Made by a program: the position numbers and the translations under genes. DNA of 64,000 nt from Janthinobacterium sp. 61 (GTDB lineage Bacteria; Pseudomonadota; Gammaproteobacteria; Burkholderiales; Burkholderiaceae_D): positions 2,294,001 through 2,358,000 of the forward strand of contig NZ_PJMQ01000001.1 of the NCBI RefSeq assembly GCF_002846335.1, written 5' to 3'. The number at the start of each line of letters is the position of its first letter. Within the stretch, counting starts at the first letter, position 1. The notes under the pieces were generated by a model. The model made no database searches. It saw nothing but the letters and a program-made list of their open reading frames with translations, and was not told the DNA's origin. Positions 55,034 through 63,944 of this stretch are shown piece by piece.

Positions 55034-55549
55034 ATGCAACGACTCATCCCCACCCTGCTGGCAGCGCTGCTGGCCATGAGTACCGCCCAGGCTGCGGAAA
55101 AAACCGTGCCGCCGCCCGAAACCGTGGACAAGCTGGCCTGGCTGGCCGGCTGCTGGAACGTCGACGGCGCCGAACCCGGCTCCGGGGAACAATGGAGTAC
55201 GGCCGCCGGCGGCACCCTCCTCGGCACCAGCCGCACCGTCAAGGGCGGCAAGACGACAGCCTTTGAATTCGTGCAGATCCGCCTCACCGAACCGGGCCAG
55301 TTGGCCTACATCGTGCAGCCGTCAGGCCAGCCGCCTGTGATTTTCAATCTATTGCGCCAGGACAAGCCGAATGAATTCATCTTCGCCAACCTGGACAATG
55401 ACTTTCCCAGCCGCATCATCTACCGCCACGACAGCGAGCGCATCTTGCACGCCAGCATCACCGGCACGATGAAAGGCAAGCTCACCACCATAGCCTTCCC
55501 CATGACGCGGGGCCGCTGCGAAGCGGCGCCAGTGGCGCGAAGCAAATAA
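55034..55549 (+). CDS. Exported DUF6265 family protein
   Basis: The 171-residue product has a signal peptide (MQRLIPTLLAALLAMSTAQA) and the DUF6265 pattern: LAWLAGCWNVDG, AAGGTLLGTSRTVKGGKT, FEFVQIRL, NDFPSRIIY. The domain is a small beta-barrel of unknown function related in layout to THAP4/nitrobindin-like folds. GGAGACC lies 5 bp before the start. A bidirectional terminator follows. Confidence 0.8.
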   Translation: MQRLIPTLLAALLAMSTAQAAEKTVPPPETVDKLAWLAGCWNVDGAEPGSGEQWSTAAGGTLLGTSRTVKGGKTTAFEFVQIRLTEPGQLAYIVQPSGQPPVIFNLLRQDKPNEFIFANLDNDFPSRIIYRHDSERILHASITGTMKGKLTTIAFPMTRGRCEAAPVARSK

Positions 55550-55573
55550 AAAGGGGCCGCAAGGCCCCTTTTT
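55548..55573. terminator. Bidirectional terminator
   Basis: AAAAAGGGGCC-GCAA-GGCCCCTTTTT, an 11-bp perfect stem between the convergent DUF6265 and NADH dehydrogenase genes. Confidence 0.92.
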
Positions 55574-55591
55574 ATTGTTGACATCAACGGT

Positions 55592-56890
55592 TTAATGCAG
55601 CTTGACCTGCGGCGTACTGCGCTTGATCAGGAAGCGCCCCATGGCCATGACGGCCGTGCGCACGCCGCCCAGCACGGCATTGTGGTGCATCAAATGCAGG
55701 CTGACATACATCATGCGCGCAACAAATCCTTCCACGAACCAGCTCAGCCCCTTCAGGGAACCCATCAGGGTGCCCACGGAGGTAGTACGTCCGAACGACA
55801 CGAGCGATCCGTAGTCGAGGTACTCGTACGGCTTGGTTTGCGGCGGCTTGCCCTTCGCTTGCAGCAGGAAGGTTTTCAGCAGGTAATCGGCTTGCTGGTG
55901 GGCAGCCTGGGCGCGAGGCGGCACCAGCTTGCCGTCCGGCCCCGTGCAGGCGGCGCAGTCGCCCAGCGCGAAGATATTCGCATGGCCCTGCACATTGAGC
56001 ATGCCCGTCACTTCCAGCTGGCCGGCGCGGTTGGTCGGCAAGCCCAAAGTCGACAGGAATTCCGGCGCGCGGATGCCGGCGGCCCACACGCAGATATCGG
56101 CCGCATAGCTGGTGCCGCTGGCCACCGTCACCTTGTCGGCTTCGATCGTGGTGACGCGCGTATCGGTCACCACGCTAATGCCATGCTTGTGCAGCAGTTT
56201 CGAGGCGGCGATGGACACACGCTCGGGCAGCGGCGCCAGGATGCGCGGCGCCCCTTCGAGCAGGGTGATGCGCACGTCCTTGATGGCGTTGAGATTCTGA
56301 AAACCATACGCGGCATACACGCCACTCGCTTCGCGCAATTCGGCCGCCAGTTCCACGCCCGTGGCGCCGCCGCCGATGATGACGATGTCAACCCCAGGAT
56401 GACCTGCATCGCCCTGGCGCTGCTCGGCCATGGCCAGCAGTTTCAACAGCGTCAAACGGAAACGTTCGGCGTCTTCCGTGGCATTCAGGGAAATGGTGTT
56501 TTCCTTGGCACCGGGCACGCCGAAGTAATTCGAGGTGCTGCCCACGGCCAGCACCAGTTGGTCATAGCTGACCGTGCGCTGCGGCAAGAGCTGTTCATCC
56601 TTATCGGTGGCGATGGCGCCCACGGTGAGGCTGTTCGACGCGGCGTCGAGCGCGATCAGGGGGCCATAGACATAGGTAAAACCATTGTCATGCGCCAGCA
56701 TCTGGTACGACAGGCCCTCTTGGTGAATATCCAGGGTACCGGCCGCCACCTCATGCAGCGACGGCTTCCATATATGGTAGAGGCGGCTGTCGACCAGGGT
56801 CACCTGGCCGGGGCCGAGCTTGCGGCTGAGTTTGCAGGCCAGCTCCAGGCCGCCTGCGCCGCCACCTACGATGACGATTTTACTATGCAA
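55592..56890 (-). CDS. ndh: Type II NADH dehydrogenase (NDH-2)
   Basis: The 432-residue flavoprotein has two Rossmann motifs (IVIVGGGAGGLELA at residue 5 for FAD, IVIIGGGATGVELA at about 170 for NADH), VWAAGIRAPEF, and IFALGDCAAC for FAD contact. A C-terminal hydrophobic/amphipathic tail (LSWFVEGFVARMMYVSLHLM) mediates membrane attachment, as in NDH-2. It oxidises NADH and reduces quinone without proton pumping. It lies downstream of a disrupted gene on the same strand. Confidence 0.92.
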   Translation of the reverse strand: MHSKIVIVGGGAGGLELACKLSRKLGPGQVTLVDSRLYHIWKPSLHEVAAGTLDIHQEGLSYQMLAHDNGFTYVYGPLIALDAASNSLTVGAIATDKDEQLLPQRTVSYDQLVLAVGSTSNYFGVPGAKENTISLNATEDAERFRLTLLKLLAMAEQRQGDAGHPGVDIVIIGGGATGVELAAELREASGVYAAYGFQNLNAIKDVRITLLEGAPRILAPLPERVSIAASKLLHKHGISVVTDTRVTTIEADKVTVASGTSYAADICVWAAGIRAPEFLSTLGLPTNRAGQLEVTGMLNVQGHANIFALGDCAACTGPDGKLVPPRAQAAHQQADYLLKTFLLQAKGKPPQTKPYEYLDYGSLVSFGRTTSVGTLMGSLKGLSWFVEGFVARMMYVSLHLMHHNAVLGGVRTAVMAMGRFLIKRSTPQVKLH

Positions 56891-56910
56891 ATATCCTCCT
56901 GCTTGCTTGT

Positions 56911-57464
56911 TTAGTCCCTGCGCCCGTTGCCGTTGCCATGGCCTCTGCCCGGATTGTCATCATGCTTGTCGCGCCTGCCTTCATGCTTGTCGCGCTTGTC
57001 ATCATGCTTGTCATCATGGCCGCGATCACGGTCATGGTCATGGTTGCCGTAGTCCGGGCGGCCATGCTGTTGCGGCGGACGTCCACCGGGACGACCATGA
57101 TCGCCATGCTGCTGGCGATAGCGGGGAGCATATTGATTGTTATACCAACTATCTTGGACGAAATACACCTCTTGGTTACAGGCATTATACCTGCGGCAGT
57201 GCTTGGACCAGTTTTTCGCATGGCCGGGCGGCACGCGCAAATAGATGGGCCGGGCGGCACGCGCAAATAGATGGGCCGGGCCGAATAGTATTGCGGGCGC
57301 TGCACGATGACTGGCTGGGCGTAGATCAATTGCGGCGCGGGATAATCGCCGATGTCGAGGCGTCCGTAAAAGCCGGGCTGGCCGACGGTGACGGAGACAC
57401 CGACCTGGGCAACAGCGGCGGTGGCGGCCGACAGCAAGACGGCGGCAAGCACAAGGGTTTTCAT
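56911..57464 (-). pseudogene. Exported His/Asp/Arg-rich protein gene, frameshifted by a 26-bp tandem duplication
   Basis: The N-terminal part (MKTLVLAAVLLSAATAAVAQ signal, then VGVSVTVGQPGFYGRLDIGD..., IYLRVPPG) is in one frame, and the continuation (VPPGHAKNWSKHCRRYNACNQEVYFVQDSWYNNQYAPRYR in parts, then an His/Asp/Arg/Lys-rich tail ending GNGNGRRD) is in another. The shift falls at a perfect 26-bp tandem repeat (57225-57250 and 57251-57276). Removing one copy restores a single reading frame of the well-known Burkholderiales type. As it stands, translation would run into an unrelated Met/Ala/Thr-rich frame to 56883. Function unknown; exported. Confidence 0.8.
57225..57276. repeat. Perfect 26-bp tandem duplication
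   Basis: Two adjacent identical 26-bp copies. The length is not a multiple of three and the junction lies inside a coding region whose frame changes exactly here. Confidence 0.95.
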
Positions 57465-57557
57465 GGGGACATTCCTTTTATCAGTTATGCCGCCATTGTA
57501 GACCTTGTGCGCCACCCTGTTTGTTCGCAAGGACACATAAGGAATGGCGTTACCATC

Positions 57558-58325
57558 TCACCACAGCTTGCCCAAAGGCACGACCAGTCCGCTGAATAGC
57601 GACCAGTCCGGCGACGACGCCGTCAAGCCCCGCGCCATGCCGATATCGACGGCCAGCCGTGGCGTGGGACTGTAAGTGGCTGCCAGCAGCAACTGCGCCG
57701 TGGCCGGCGCACCGCGCAAACGCGTTCCAGACACTTCCGCCGTGGCACCCCAGCGCGCGCTGACTGGCGTGGAAAAGGAGGCCGCCCAGCCCGTTTGCAC
57801 CCTGCCCGTCGCCGGGTCGGACGCGCCCAGGCGCGTGGCGTTCAGGTTGACGTCCATGTGCACGGCGCCCAAGTCGCGGCTGACAATGCCGTTCAGCGAC
57901 ACGTCGCTCTTGCCGCTGCCGATGGCGTCCTTGGCCGTCGCTAACTTCCAGCCCAGTTCCAGGCCCAGCGCCGTTGCGCTGTCGAGCTCAAAGGCGCGCT
58001 TGAGCACGACGGTCGTGTCGCCCAAGCCCGTCTCGCGCCGGCCCGTTTCATCGCGCGCACGCACGATCCCCTCGCCTTCGAGCAGCACGCCCCATTCGGG
58101 CGTGAACGCCAGCTTGAAGGTGTATGGCAGGCTGGCGCGGCGCGTATCGTCCGTTTTCGACAACAGGCCACCGGCCTCGAATTCCAGCTGGCCCGGCACG
58201 GGCAGCTGGGCGGGGCTGGCCACGGAAGGCCGGTAAGGCAGGACAGGATCACCGTCCTGCGCCAGCGCCAGGGCCGGCAAGGACAGCAGGGAGAAACACA
58301 GCAACGGCAAGCGGAGAGAAGACAT
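57558..58325 (-). CDS. Outer-membrane beta-barrel-like exported protein
   Basis: The 255-residue product has a signal peptide (MSSLRLPLLCFSLLSLPALALA) and alternating beta strands (LEFEAGGLLSKTDDTRRA, TGLGDTTVVLKRAFELDSATALGLELGWKLA in parts, VPLGKLW at the C-terminus), as in the Phenol_MetA_deg/transporter-like outer-membrane barrel family. Function unknown; it could be a small porin. ATG 58325 is chosen as the start of the signal peptide. Confidence 0.7.
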   Translation of the reverse strand: MSSLRLPLLCFSLLSLPALALAQDGDPVLPYRPSVASPAQLPVPGQLEFEAGGLLSKTDDTRRASLPYTFKLAFTPEWGVLLEGEGIVRARDETGRRETGLGDTTVVLKRAFELDSATALGLELGWKLATAKDAIGSGKSDVSLNGIVSRDLGAVHMDVNLNATRLGASDPATGRVQTGWAASFSTPVSARWGATAEVSGTRLRGAPATAQLLLAATYSPTPRLAVDIGMARGLTASSPDWSLFSGLVVPLGKLW

Positions 58326-58409
58326 GGAAGACCCGGAAGTGGCAAATGCGCAAAAGCGACAGCCTACCACCAAGCCCAGGCGTGCGTGTTGCGCCCGGTA
58401 CTGCCGCGG

Positions 58410-60065
58410 TCAAGCCAGGCGCCGCACTCCCTGCCTGGCGGCGGGCGCTGGCCGGCGCAGCGGCGTGACGTTGCTGGCCGGGGCCGCGGCCAGCTGTTGC
58501 GCCTGGGCATGCAGGCGGAACACGCCCACCAGTTCCGTCAAGGTCTGCGCCTGGTCTTGCAGCGATTCGGCGGCGGCGGCAGCCTCTTCCACCAGGGCCG
58601 CATTCTGCTGTGTCACCTGGTCCATCTGCAGCACGGCCTGGTTGACTTGCTCGATGCCGGCGCTCTGTTCGGCGCTGGCGGCCGTGATTTCCTGCATGAT
58701 ATCGGCCACCTGGCGCACGCTGGCGACGACTTCATCCATCGTCTTGCCCGCGTCATGCACGAGCCTGGAACCGATTTCCACCTGCTCGACGGAGTCGCCG
58801 ATCAGGGTCTTGATTTCCTTGGCGGCCTGGCTGGACCTTTGTGCCAGGTTGCGCACTTCGGACGCCACGACGGCGAAACCGCGCCCCTCCTCGCCCGCCC
58901 TGGCCGCTTCCACTGCCGCGTTCAAGGCGAGGATATTGGTCTGGAAGGCAATGCTGTCGATGACGCTGATAATGTCGACGATCTTGCGCGAAGAGGCATT
59001 GATCGATTCCATCGTCTGCACCACCTGCCCCACCACGGCGCCGCCCTTGCCGGCCACGTCGGACGCGGCGCCGGCCAGCGCATTAGCCTGGCGCGCATTG
59101 TCCGCGTTCTGGCGCACGGCCGAGGTCAGCTGCTCCATCGAGGACGCCGTTTCTTCCAGCGAACTGGCCTGCTCTTCCGTCCGGGATGACAGGTCGAGGT
59201 TGCCCTGGGCAATTTCACTGGAGGCCGTATGGATGGTGTCCGTACCCGAACGCACCTGGCTGACGATGCCCACCAGCTTGTCGCGCATGGTTTTCATGGC
59301 GAACAGCAGGCTGGCGTTGTCATGGCTGACCGTGCGGATATCCACGGTCAGGTCGCCCTCGGCGATGGCGCCCGCGATCTTGACGGCATACGCCGGCTCG
59401 CCGCCCAGCTGGCGCGTCAGTCCGCGCGTGATCAGCGCGCCCAGCGCCAGACCGGCCGCCATACTGCCCAGCACCAGTGCGAGCATGAAGCTGCGGCTGG
59501 CCTGATACACGCCCGACGCCTGCGCCGCTGCGGCCTTGGCGCGCTCTTCTTTCTGCAGCGAGAGTTTATCCAGCATGCCGTCGAGCTCGTCCGCATGCTG
59601 GCGCGTCTTGTTGAGCAGTTCAAGCAGTTGCGCGCTGCGCTGGGACAGCGGCTCGGCTGCAGCCAGCGCCAGCGCCTGTTGCATGGTGGCGATATATTCC
59701 GCTTCGACGGCGGAAAAACGGGCAAACAGCTCCTTGGCGGCCGGCGTGACGAACAGCGGTTCCGCCTTGGCAAGGTAGCTTTTGTTTAATTCGAGGAATT
59801 TTTCGATGTCGGCCTGGCGCATGGCGCGCTCCTCGGCGGTAGTGGCCAGCAAGAAATTACTACGGGCGCGGCCCACTTTGATCAGGGCGATGTTGGCTTC
59901 CTTGATGTGCGACAAGCCCAGCAATTCGCTGTTGTACATCTGCCCCGCCATGGTATCGATCTTGCCCATATTGAAGATGCCGATACCGGCCACGACGGCC
60001 CCCATCAGCGCAACACAAAAAAATGCCGCCAGCAAGCGCGTTCCCACCTTCATCCGGTTCAACAT
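58410..60065 (-). CDS. Methyl-accepting chemotaxis protein (Tsr/Tar-type)
   Basis: The 551-residue receptor has an N-terminal helix, a periplasmic four-helix sensor (4HB_MCP type, about 30-190), a second membrane helix (about 192-212), HAMP, and a signalling domain with the conserved tip [37 protein letters not shown] (in parts). Methylation-site-like [17 protein letters not shown] is present. There is no C-terminal CheR pentapeptide. ATG 60065 has GGGAGAAAAC upstream. The ligand is unknown. Confidence 0.94.
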   Translation of the reverse strand: MLNRMKVGTRLLAAFFCVALMGAVVAGIGIFNMGKIDTMAGQMYNSELLGLSHIKEANIALIKVGRARSNFLLATTAEERAMRQADIEKFLELNKSYLAKAEPLFVTPAAKELFARFSAVEAEYIATMQQALALAAAEPLSQRSAQLLELLNKTRQHADELDGMLDKLSLQKEERAKAAAAQASGVYQASRSFMLALVLGSMAAGLALGALITRGLTRQLGGEPAYAVKIAGAIAEGDLTVDIRTVSHDNASLLFAMKTMRDKLVGIVSQVRSGTDTIHTASSEIAQGNLDLSSRTEEQASSLEETASSMEQLTSAVRQNADNARQANALAGAASDVAGKGGAVVGQVVQTMESINASSRKIVDIISVIDSIAFQTNILALNAAVEAARAGEEGRGFAVVASEVRNLAQRSSQAAKEIKTLIGDSVEQVEIGSRLVHDAGKTMDEVVASVRQVADIMQEITAASAEQSAGIEQVNQAVLQMDQVTQQNAALVEEAAAAAESLQDQAQTLTELVGVFRLHAQAQQLAAAPASNVTPLRRPAPAARQGVRRLA

Positions 60066-60191
60066 GTTTTCTCCCATAGACTGGCCGATACTCGATGCAA
60101 CTGGAGCTTACTGGCTTGAATATAAAGAAAAAACACAGAAAAAAATGCTCGGATTGTCACCAAATAATAATTCCTTGATATGCAACAACAT

Positions 60192-60223
60192 GCAAAACGG
60201 CTTGCCATGCTAGGCAAGCCGTT
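60192..60223 (-). terminator. Terminator of the copper operon
   Basis: AACGGCTTGCC (60196-60206) pairs perfectly with GGCAAGCCGTT (60213-60223) around a 6-base loop. On the minus strand a short TTTT follows. It lies 27 bp after the multicopper oxidase stop. Confidence 0.75.
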
Positions 60224-60249
60224 CGACCTGACACCGGTCATGCGGGAGA

Positions 60250-61635
60250 CTAATGCCCGCTGTGGCCGGCCGGCTTGCGCACCGTCATCTCGACGCCGCC
60301 CTTCACGGCCGGTTTGCCGGCGCCCTGGCCGCGCACCGGCTCCGGCAACGCGCCCGTCCATTCATAGGCCACGCTGCCGGCCGGGTGCTTGTACCAGCCC
60401 GGGTCGCGGTAGTCGCCCGGCTTCTGGTCCTTGCGCACCTTCACCGTGGTAAACATGCCGCCCATGCCGATGGCGCCGAAGGGGCCGTCGCCGGCCATCA
60501 TCGGCAAGGTATTGTCGGGAATCGGCATCTGCATCTCGCCCATGTCGGCCATGCCGCGCTCGCCCATCACCATGTAGCCGGGCACAAGCTGGTTGATCTT
60601 CGCCGCCACGCCCTGGTGGTCGACGCCGATCATGGTGGGCACGTCATGCCCCATGGCATTCATCGTGTGGTGCGACTTGTGGCAGTGGAAGGCCCAGTCG
60701 CCCAGGTCCGTGGCCATGAATTCCACGGCCCGCATCTGGCCCACGGCCACGTCCGTCGTCACTTCGGGCCAGCGCGATTCGGGGCGCGTCCAGCCGCCAT
60801 CGGTGCCCGTCACCTCGAATTCATGGCCATGCATGTGAATCGGGTGGTTGGTCATGGTCAGATTGCCCACGCGCACGCGGACCTTGTCGCCCTGGCGCAC
60901 CACCATGGGATCGATGCCTGGGAAGACGCGGCTATTAAACGTGAACAAATTGAAATCCGTCATGGTCATGATCTTCGGCGTGTAGCTGCCGGGATCGATG
61001 TCGTAATTACTGAGCAAGAAGACGAAATCGCGGTCCACCTTCATGAAGTTCGGGTCTTTCGGGTGCGTCACCCAGAAGCCCATCATGCCCATGGCCATCT
61101 GCGTCATTTCATCCGCATGCGGGTGGTACATGAAGGTGCCAGGCCGCTTGGCGACGAATTCATACACGAAAGTCTTGCCGGGAGGAATGCCCGGCTGGGT
61201 CAGGCCCGTGACGCCATCCATGCCGTTGGGCAAACGCTGTCCATGCCAGTGCACGCTCGTGTGTTCCGGCAATTTATTGGTGACAAAAATGCGCACACGG
61301 TCGCCTTCCACCACTTCGATGGTGGGGCCAGGCGACTGGCCGTTGTAACCCCACAGGTTGGCTTGCATGCCGGGCGCCAGTTCGCGCACGACAGGCTCGG
61401 CCACCAAATGGAATTCCTTGACGTTGTTGTTCATGCGCCAGGGCAAGGACCAGCCATTCAGGGTGACGACGGGGTGGTACGGACGCCCGTTCGGTGGTGG
61501 CGGCGGCGCCTTGGTGTCGGCGCCAGCCATGCTGACGGCTTCCGGCAACGATGCCGCACCCACGCGACTCACCGCTGCCGCACTCAGGGCGACGGCACCC
61601 GCATTCATGAAAAAGTTTCTACGTGTAATCATCAT
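60250..61635 (-). CDS. Tat-exported multicopper oxidase (CopA/CueO-like)
   Basis: The 461-residue product has a Tat signal (TRRNFF) and all four copper-binding blocks: HWHG (TSVHWHGQRLP), HxH in MYHPHADE, HPIHMHGH, and HCHKSHHTMNAM with the type-1 His/Cys/His and axial Met. A Met-rich stretch (MGERGMADMGEMQM, then MGGMF) resembles the cuprous-oxidase loops of CueO/CopA. It probably oxidises Cu(I) in the periplasm. Its ATG overlaps the TolC-family stop by one base. Confidence 0.92.
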   Translation of the reverse strand: MMITRRNFFMNAGAVALSAAAVSRVGAASLPEAVSMAGADTKAPPPPPNGRPYHPVVTLNGWSLPWRMNNNVKEFHLVAEPVVRELAPGMQANLWGYNGQSPGPTIEVVEGDRVRIFVTNKLPEHTSVHWHGQRLPNGMDGVTGLTQPGIPPGKTFVYEFVAKRPGTFMYHPHADEMTQMAMGMMGFWVTHPKDPNFMKVDRDFVFLLSNYDIDPGSYTPKIMTMTDFNLFTFNSRVFPGIDPMVVRQGDKVRVRVGNLTMTNHPIHMHGHEFEVTGTDGGWTRPESRWPEVTTDVAVGQMRAVEFMATDLGDWAFHCHKSHHTMNAMGHDVPTMIGVDHQGVAAKINQLVPGYMVMGERGMADMGEMQMPIPDNTLPMMAGDGPFGAIGMGGMFTTVKVRKDQKPGDYRDPGWYKHPAGSVAYEWTGALPEPVRGQGAGKPAVKGGVEMTVRKPAGHSGH

Positions 61636-62990
61636 TATTCCTTCGCGGCTGGGCCGCTGCCATTGATGGCCGATTGCAATTCGGTTTGGGCGATCCAGAA
61701 ATCGCGCTGGGTCTCGATCGCGCTGTTCACGCTGGCGACCTGTTCGCGCGCATCGGCCAGCAATTCGAACACGCTGGCCAGCATACCGTTGTAGCGCAGT
61801 AATACTTCATGCGAGATCGTCTTGCGCAGCGGCACGACTTCATCGCGGTAGTGGCGCGCCAGGTCGTAGGCCGTGCGGTAGCTGGAATACGCTACGCGCA
61901 CTTCGGAGCGGGCCTGCACCGCCGTGCCTGCCGTGCGCTGCAGCGACTGCTCATACAAGGCTTGCGCCCTGGCGTTGCGCGCCGAGCCCCAGTCGAACAG
62001 GGGCAATTCCAGCGACACCTCATAGCCATTCTCGCGCGGCGCCTCGCTCGTGCTCTTGTTGGTATAGCCCACGTCGAGCACATTGACGAAACCCGTGACC
62101 TTGGCCAGGCCCAGTGCGTCGGCCGTGGCATGCGCATCAAGTTTCGCTCTTTGCACGTCGAGGCGCTGTTCCATGGCCTGCGCCTCGATATTGCCCGCCT
62201 CCACCGCCTGGGCCGGCAAGTCGGGCAGGCGCGACGGTAAAGTAAAGCTGGCCTGCTTGCCCCACAGGCCCAGCAGACGCGTCAGGTGCTCACGCGTCAC
62301 CAATGCCTGATGGCGCGCGCGGGCCAGGTCGCCGACAGCATCGGCATAAAACACTTGCTGGCGCGCCTGGTCGAGGCGGCTCCAGTTGCCCGCCTGCTGC
62401 AAGCGCGTGGCCAGCTCGGCACCCGCCTCGGCCGACAGCAGTGCCCGCTGCATGAAAGCTTCCGTCTGCACGGCGGCGACAGCATTGAAGTAGGCGCGAC
62501 GCGTGTCCGACGCCAGTTGCACGGCGCTGATGGCTGCCTGCAGCTTGGCTTGCTCGAAACGGCCCCGCTCGATATTCACGCGCATCGGCATGGTCAGCAG
62601 GCCGGCCAGGTCGAAACTGACGCCCCGGTCGATTTCATTGCCATGGCTACCATGCGAGCGGCCGAATGACAGGCCGGGATTGCGCAAGCGCCCCGCCTGT
62701 ACCAGGTCCGCCTCGGACGCGCCAAGTTCGGCCAGCGCCACTTTCATGCCGTGGTTGTTCATCAGGGCGATGCGCACGGCGCTGTCGGCGTCCAGGGGTT
62801 GGGCCAGCAATTGCGCCAGCCTGTCTTCGCCTTTGTCAGCCAGCGCTGCGGGGACACCCGTGCGGGCGTCGGCCAGCGCGGACACCGTTTGCATGCCGCC
62901 ATCCGGGCTGAAGCTGGCGCAGCCACTGAGCAGCAGGACGGCCGCCAGCGCCAGCGGCGTGAGGCAAGTTGATTTTGTGAAACGGGCCAT
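61635..62990 (-). CDS. TolC-family outer-membrane lipoprotein (copper operon)
   Basis: The 451-residue product has a lipobox (LAAVLLLSGCASFS) and the TolC/OEP fold, with ALMNNHGMKVALAELGASEADLVQAG and RNPGLSFGRSHG segments and long coiled regions. TolC-family channels export metals with RND partners such as CusBA, but no pump gene is adjacent here, so its role is uncertain. ATG 62990 has AAGGA 7 bp upstream; ATG 63005 is an alternative within the previous gene's end. Confidence 0.88.
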   Translation of the reverse strand: MARFTKSTCLTPLALAAVLLLSGCASFSPDGGMQTVSALADARTGVPAALADKGEDRLAQLLAQPLDADSAVRIALMNNHGMKVALAELGASEADLVQAGRLRNPGLSFGRSHGSHGNEIDRGVSFDLAGLLTMPMRVNIERGRFEQAKLQAAISAVQLASDTRRAYFNAVAAVQTEAFMQRALLSAEAGAELATRLQQAGNWSRLDQARQQVFYADAVGDLARARHQALVTREHLTRLLGLWGKQASFTLPSRLPDLPAQAVEAGNIEAQAMEQRLDVQRAKLDAHATADALGLAKVTGFVNVLDVGYTNKSTSEAPRENGYEVSLELPLFDWGSARNARAQALYEQSLQRTAGTAVQARSEVRVAYSSYRTAYDLARHYRDEVVPLRKTISHEVLLRYNGMLASVFELLADAREQVASVNSAIETQRDFWIAQTELQSAINGSGPAAKE

Positions 62991-62991
62991 G

Positions 62992-63339
62992 TCAATGTCC
63001 TTCATGCTGGTGTTGCGGAGCCGGCTGGGGGGCCGGCTTGGCACTGGGCTTAGCCATTGGCGTCTTGTGGCCTTCCATCTTGTGGCCCTCCATCTTCATC
63101 ATGCCCATGTGGCCGCCCGCCTTGCCGACTTTCTCGTTGAGGGCACGCCAGGCCTGGTCGGGCGTGGCGTCGTCTTCGGCGGCGGGTCGGTAGCCCGCGA
63201 AGGCGGAGCGGTATGTGGTGGCAGGCACGGGCGCTTGCGCCTCTTGCGGGGCGGATGGAACTGGCGTCGATGCGGCAGGGCTGGCAGCACTGGCGGCCAG
63301 CGGCAGCACGGCCAGCGCGAGGCTGAACAGGTGTTTCAT
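62992..63339 (-). CDS. Small exported Met/His-rich copper-operon protein
   Basis: The 115-residue product has a signal peptide (MKHLFSLALAVLPLAASA), an Ala/Pro-rich linker, a YRSAFAGYRPAAEDDATPDQAWRALNEKV segment (in part) and a C-terminal metal-binding-like tail (HMGMMKMEGHKMEGHK, ending QHQHEGH). It probably binds periplasmic copper. It lies between the cysteine/His/Met-rich protein gene and the TolC-family gene, with a 1-bp gap to the latter. Confidence 0.75.
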   Translation of the reverse strand: MKHLFSLALAVLPLAASAASPAASTPVPSAPQEAQAPVPATTYRSAFAGYRPAAEDDATPDQAWRALNEKVGKAGGHMGMMKMEGHKMEGHKTPMAKPSAKPAPQPAPQHQHEGH

Positions 63340-63465
63340 GGTATTCCTTGATTGACAGGGTATGGCGCGGCAGGCGCGCTACTGGAACGCTGGCGCGGCC
63401 GGTGCAAGCTGCAGGATCAAGATGCAGGGACGTGCGACGGCGGCACCGCCAGGTTCAACGGGCGG

Positions 63466-63900
63466 TCAGGCGGAGTGCGTGCTTCTCGGGGGACGTTCGG
63501 GACCAAGCGGGATATGCCCGGCGAACAGGGAATCGGGCGCCAGCGCGGGAGGCGGCGCGCGCAGGGTCAAGGCGTGCAAGACTGGCATGCCGGGCGGCGC
63601 CGTGGCGCCCACGGTACACGCCCCATGGTTGCTGCAATCGTGGCCATGGTGCGTGGCGCCGCCATCGTCCATGGCCATTTTCATGGGCTGGTCCGTCATC
63701 CGCATGTCGGCCATATTGCCCATATTGCCCATATCGTGGCACTGGGGTGCCTGCACCTGCGCTGCCACGACGGTGACCGCCGCCGCCAGCTCGCCCACAC
63801 AGCAGCTGCGCATGGCCGACGCAAAGCCCTGCAAGGGCAGCGTGACGGCCAGCAGCCAGAGCAGCGAGCGGGCGAGAAAGCGGAAAAAGGCGTGGTTCAT
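63466..63900 (-). CDS. Exported Met/His/Cys-rich copper-response protein
   Basis: The 144-residue product has a signal peptide (RFLARSLLWLLAVTLPLQGFASA) and a central Met/His/Cys cluster (CHDMGNMGNMADMRM, then HHGHDCSNHGAC) suited to Cu(I)/Cu(II) binding. It is the first gene of the copper operon. The promoter's predicted start is at or within a base of its ATG, so the mRNA may be leaderless. I recognise no named family; it resembles the short DUF2946-type leading genes of such operons. Confidence 0.7.
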   Translation of the reverse strand: MNHAFFRFLARSLLWLLAVTLPLQGFASAMRSCCVGELAAAVTVVAAQVQAPQCHDMGNMGNMADMRMTDQPMKMAMDDGGATHHGHDCSNHGACTVGATAPPGMPVLHALTLRAPPPALAPDSLFAGHIPLGPERPPRSTHSA

Positions 63901-63906
63901 GACAGG

Positions 63907-63937
63907 ACTATAAACCTTCCCACATGAGGAAGGTCAA
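63907..63937 (-). promoter_or_regulatory. CueR/MerR-type promoter of the copper operon
   Basis: On the minus strand TTGACC (63937-63932), a 19-bp spacer and TATAGT (63912-63907). The spacer carries the dyad ACCTTCC-N7-GGAAGGT (63914-63934), the known CueR/HmrR operator pattern. No cueR gene lies in the window. Confidence 0.85.
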
Positions 63938-63944
63938 GTCCCTG

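Noticed and set aside
55595..56914. 439-codon plus-strand frame
   Set aside because: Antisense of the NDH-2 gene, which has both Rossmann motifs.
60253..61794. His-rich 513-codon plus-strand frame over the copper oxidase
   Set aside because: Antisense of the His/Met-rich multicopper oxidase; no ribosome site and no family match.
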